The notes under the pieces are model-generated. The model made no database searches. It saw nothing but the letters and a program-made list of their open reading frames with translations, and was not told the origin of the DNA. DNA of 5,658 nt from a bacterium (GTDB lineage Bacteria; Pseudomonadota; Alphaproteobacteria; Rhizobiales; Xanthobacteraceae). The translations under genes and the position numbers were made by a program. The stretch lies in NCBI GenBank assembly GCA_029946075.1, contig JAQSDT010000198.1, forward strand, positions 1-5,658, in the 5' to 3' direction. This document shows, piece after piece, positions 4,609-5,658 of the stretch (positions are counted from its first letter, which is position 1; every line of letters begins with the position of its first letter).

Positions 4609-5658
4609 GGGGTCTGACGCGCCTGAAACCGTTGCCGCCATCGTCGCCGCGCACCGCGCCGGCACGATGACCCCGGCGCAAACCGTCGCGCGCAGCTATC
4701 AGCGCATCCGGGATCACAACGATCCCGCCATCTTCATCAGCCTGCGCGACGAGAAGGACGCGATCAGGGATGCCGAAGCGCTGGCTGGCAAGGACGCTGC
4801 GGCGCTGCCGCTCTGCGGCGTGCCGGTCGCGATAAAGGACAATATCGACGCGCGGGGCTTGCCGACCACGGCCGCCTGCCCGGCTTTCTCCTACATGCCG
4901 GCCCACGACTCGACCGCCGTGGCGCGGCTGCGCGCGGCCGGCGCCATCGTCATCGGCAAGACCAACCTCGATCAGTTCGCAACCGGCCTCGTCGGCGTGC
5001 GCTCGCCCTACGGCATTCCCGTCAACCCGGTCCGCGGCGACCTCATCCCGGGCGGATCGAGTTCGGGATCGGCGGTGGCGGTGTCCGCCGGCCTCGTGCC
5101 GCTCGCGCTCGGCACCGACACGGCCGGCAGCGGCCGGGTGCCGGCGATGCTCAACAACATCGTCGGGCTGAAGCCGAGCCTCGGGCTGATCTCCAATGCC
5201 GGCCTGGTGCCGGCATGCAAGACGCTGGATGCGATTTCGGTGTTCTCGCTCACCGTTGACGACGCGATGGCGGCGCTGAACGCGATGGCCGGGCCTGACG
5301 GCGCGGATCCGTTCTCACGCAACCGGCCGCTCGGTGCACTCGCTGCGTTTCCGGCAAAGCTTCGCCTCGGCGTACCGCGCAACGGGCAATTGATCTTCTT
5401 CGGCGACCGCGCCTCGGAGAACGCCTATGGCGAAGCGATGCAGCGCTGGAAGGCGCTCGGCGCCACGCTGGTGGAATTCGATCTCGAGCCGTTTTATGAA
5501 ACCGCGCGGCTACTCTACGAAGGGCCATGGGTCGCCGAACGCTATCTGGTGATCCGCGATCTGCTGGCGTCGTCGCCGGATGCGATCCACCCGGTGACGC
5601 GCGAGATCACCGCGGCCGGCGCGCGGCTGACCGCGGCCGAAACATTTTCCTCGCTCTA
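4607..5658 (+). CDS. atzF: Allophanate hydrolase, amidase-signature domain (3' end outside window)
   Basis: 350 codons are visible before the right edge; the family is about 600 residues, so the C-terminal domain is off-window. The enzyme hydrolyses allophanate to ammonia and CO2, the last step of urea-carboxylase, biuret or cyanuric-acid breakdown, in the cytoplasm. The amidase-signature triad is complete: K77 in VPVAIKDNID, cis-Ser S151 in GGSSSGS and nucleophile S175 in GTDTAGSGR. Spacings of 74 and 24 residues agree with those I recall for AtzF of Pseudomonas ADP. Subfamily-typical stretches are GLPTTAACPAFSY (84-96), IGKTNLDQFATGLVG (116-130) and VPACKTLD (201-208). The ATG is preceded by GGAG at 4592-4595 with an 11-bp gap, slightly long. 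It is preceded by a sigma-54 promoter, suggesting induction under nitrogen limitation, and is functionally unrelated to the aromatic-acid genes to its left. Whether urea carboxylase, a biuret hydrolase or a transporter follows cannot be seen. A different amidase of the same fold is possible but less likely. Confidence 0.9.
   Translation, partial: MGSDAPETVAAIVAAHRAGTMTPAQTVARSYQRIRDHNDPAIFISLRDEKDAIRDAEALAGKDAAALPLCGVPVAIKDNIDARGLPTTAACPAFSYMPAHDSTAVARLRAAGAIVIGKTNLDQFATGLVGVRSPYGIPVNPVRGDLIPGGSSSGSAVAVSAGLVPLALGTDTAGSGRVPAMLNNIVGLKPSLGLISNAGLVPACKTLDAISVFSLTVDDAMAALNAMAGPDGADPFSRNRPLGALAAFPAKLRLGVPRNGQLIFFGDRASENAYGEAMQRWKALGATLVEFDLEPFYETARLLYEGPWVAERYLVIRDLLASSPDAIHPVTREITAAGARLTAAETFSSL

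Noticed and set aside
1..5658. CRISPR array, tRNA/rRNA genes, insertion sequence ends, phage or defence genes
   Set aside because: No regularly spaced repeats, no tRNA-like cloverleaf, no transposase or integrase motif and no long terminal inverted repeats were seen; all sizeable coding regions are accounted for by metabolic or regulatory genes.

Overview
The window comes from a high-GC alphaproteobacterium, most likely in the Bradyrhizobium/Rhodopseudomonas group. The P450 at the left edge is close to the CYP199A family of Rhodopseudomonas palustris, codon use is strongly G/C-ending, and the gene spacing fits that group. This is inference from recalled protein families; no search was run.

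Layout, left to right. (1) 1-1011, minus strand: a CYP199A-type cytochrome P450 that runs off the left edge before its heme-cysteine loop. (2) 1012-1100: a shared divergent promoter region holding two adjacent 16-bp inverted repeats. (3) 1101-1619, plus: a MarR-family regulator. (4) 1620-1887: a convergent gap with GC-rich hairpins just after the regulator, then an AT-rich patch holding an orphan operator-like palindrome and a tandem 8-mer. (5) 1888-3747, minus: a complete 619-residue feruloyl-CoA synthetase. (6) 3748-3896: a second divergent region with a perfect 8-bp-arm inverted repeat over a likely promoter. (7) 3897-4394, plus: a second MarR-family regulator. (8) 4395-4606: a gap with a terminator-like hairpin, an IHF-like site, a very good sigma-54 (-24/-12) promoter and a 12-bp direct repeat. 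(9) 4607 to the right edge, plus: the amidase domain of allophanate hydrolase (AtzF type), truncated by the window.

The first four genes form two matching modules, each an aromatic-acid enzyme divergent from its own MarR regulator. CYP199A enzymes O-demethylate para-methoxybenzoates such as 4-methoxybenzoate and veratrate. Feruloyl-CoA synthetase activates ferulate and related hydroxycinnamates for side-chain shortening toward vanillate-type acids. Together they suggest a locus for plant- or lignin-derived methoxylated aromatics. The ferredoxin and reductase for the P450 and the hydratase/lyase and vanillin dehydrogenase that follow feruloyl-CoA are not in the window.

The right end is functionally separate: allophanate hydrolase yields ammonia and CO2 from allophanate, and its sigma-54 promoter points to nitrogen-limitation control.

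I did not find an undescribed defence, mobile or RNA system. The most interesting material is regulatory: paired operator palindromes, an orphan palindrome in the convergent gap, an intergenic 8-mer (ATTGCCCG) that recurs, and the sigma-54/IHF arrangement ahead of allophanate hydrolase.
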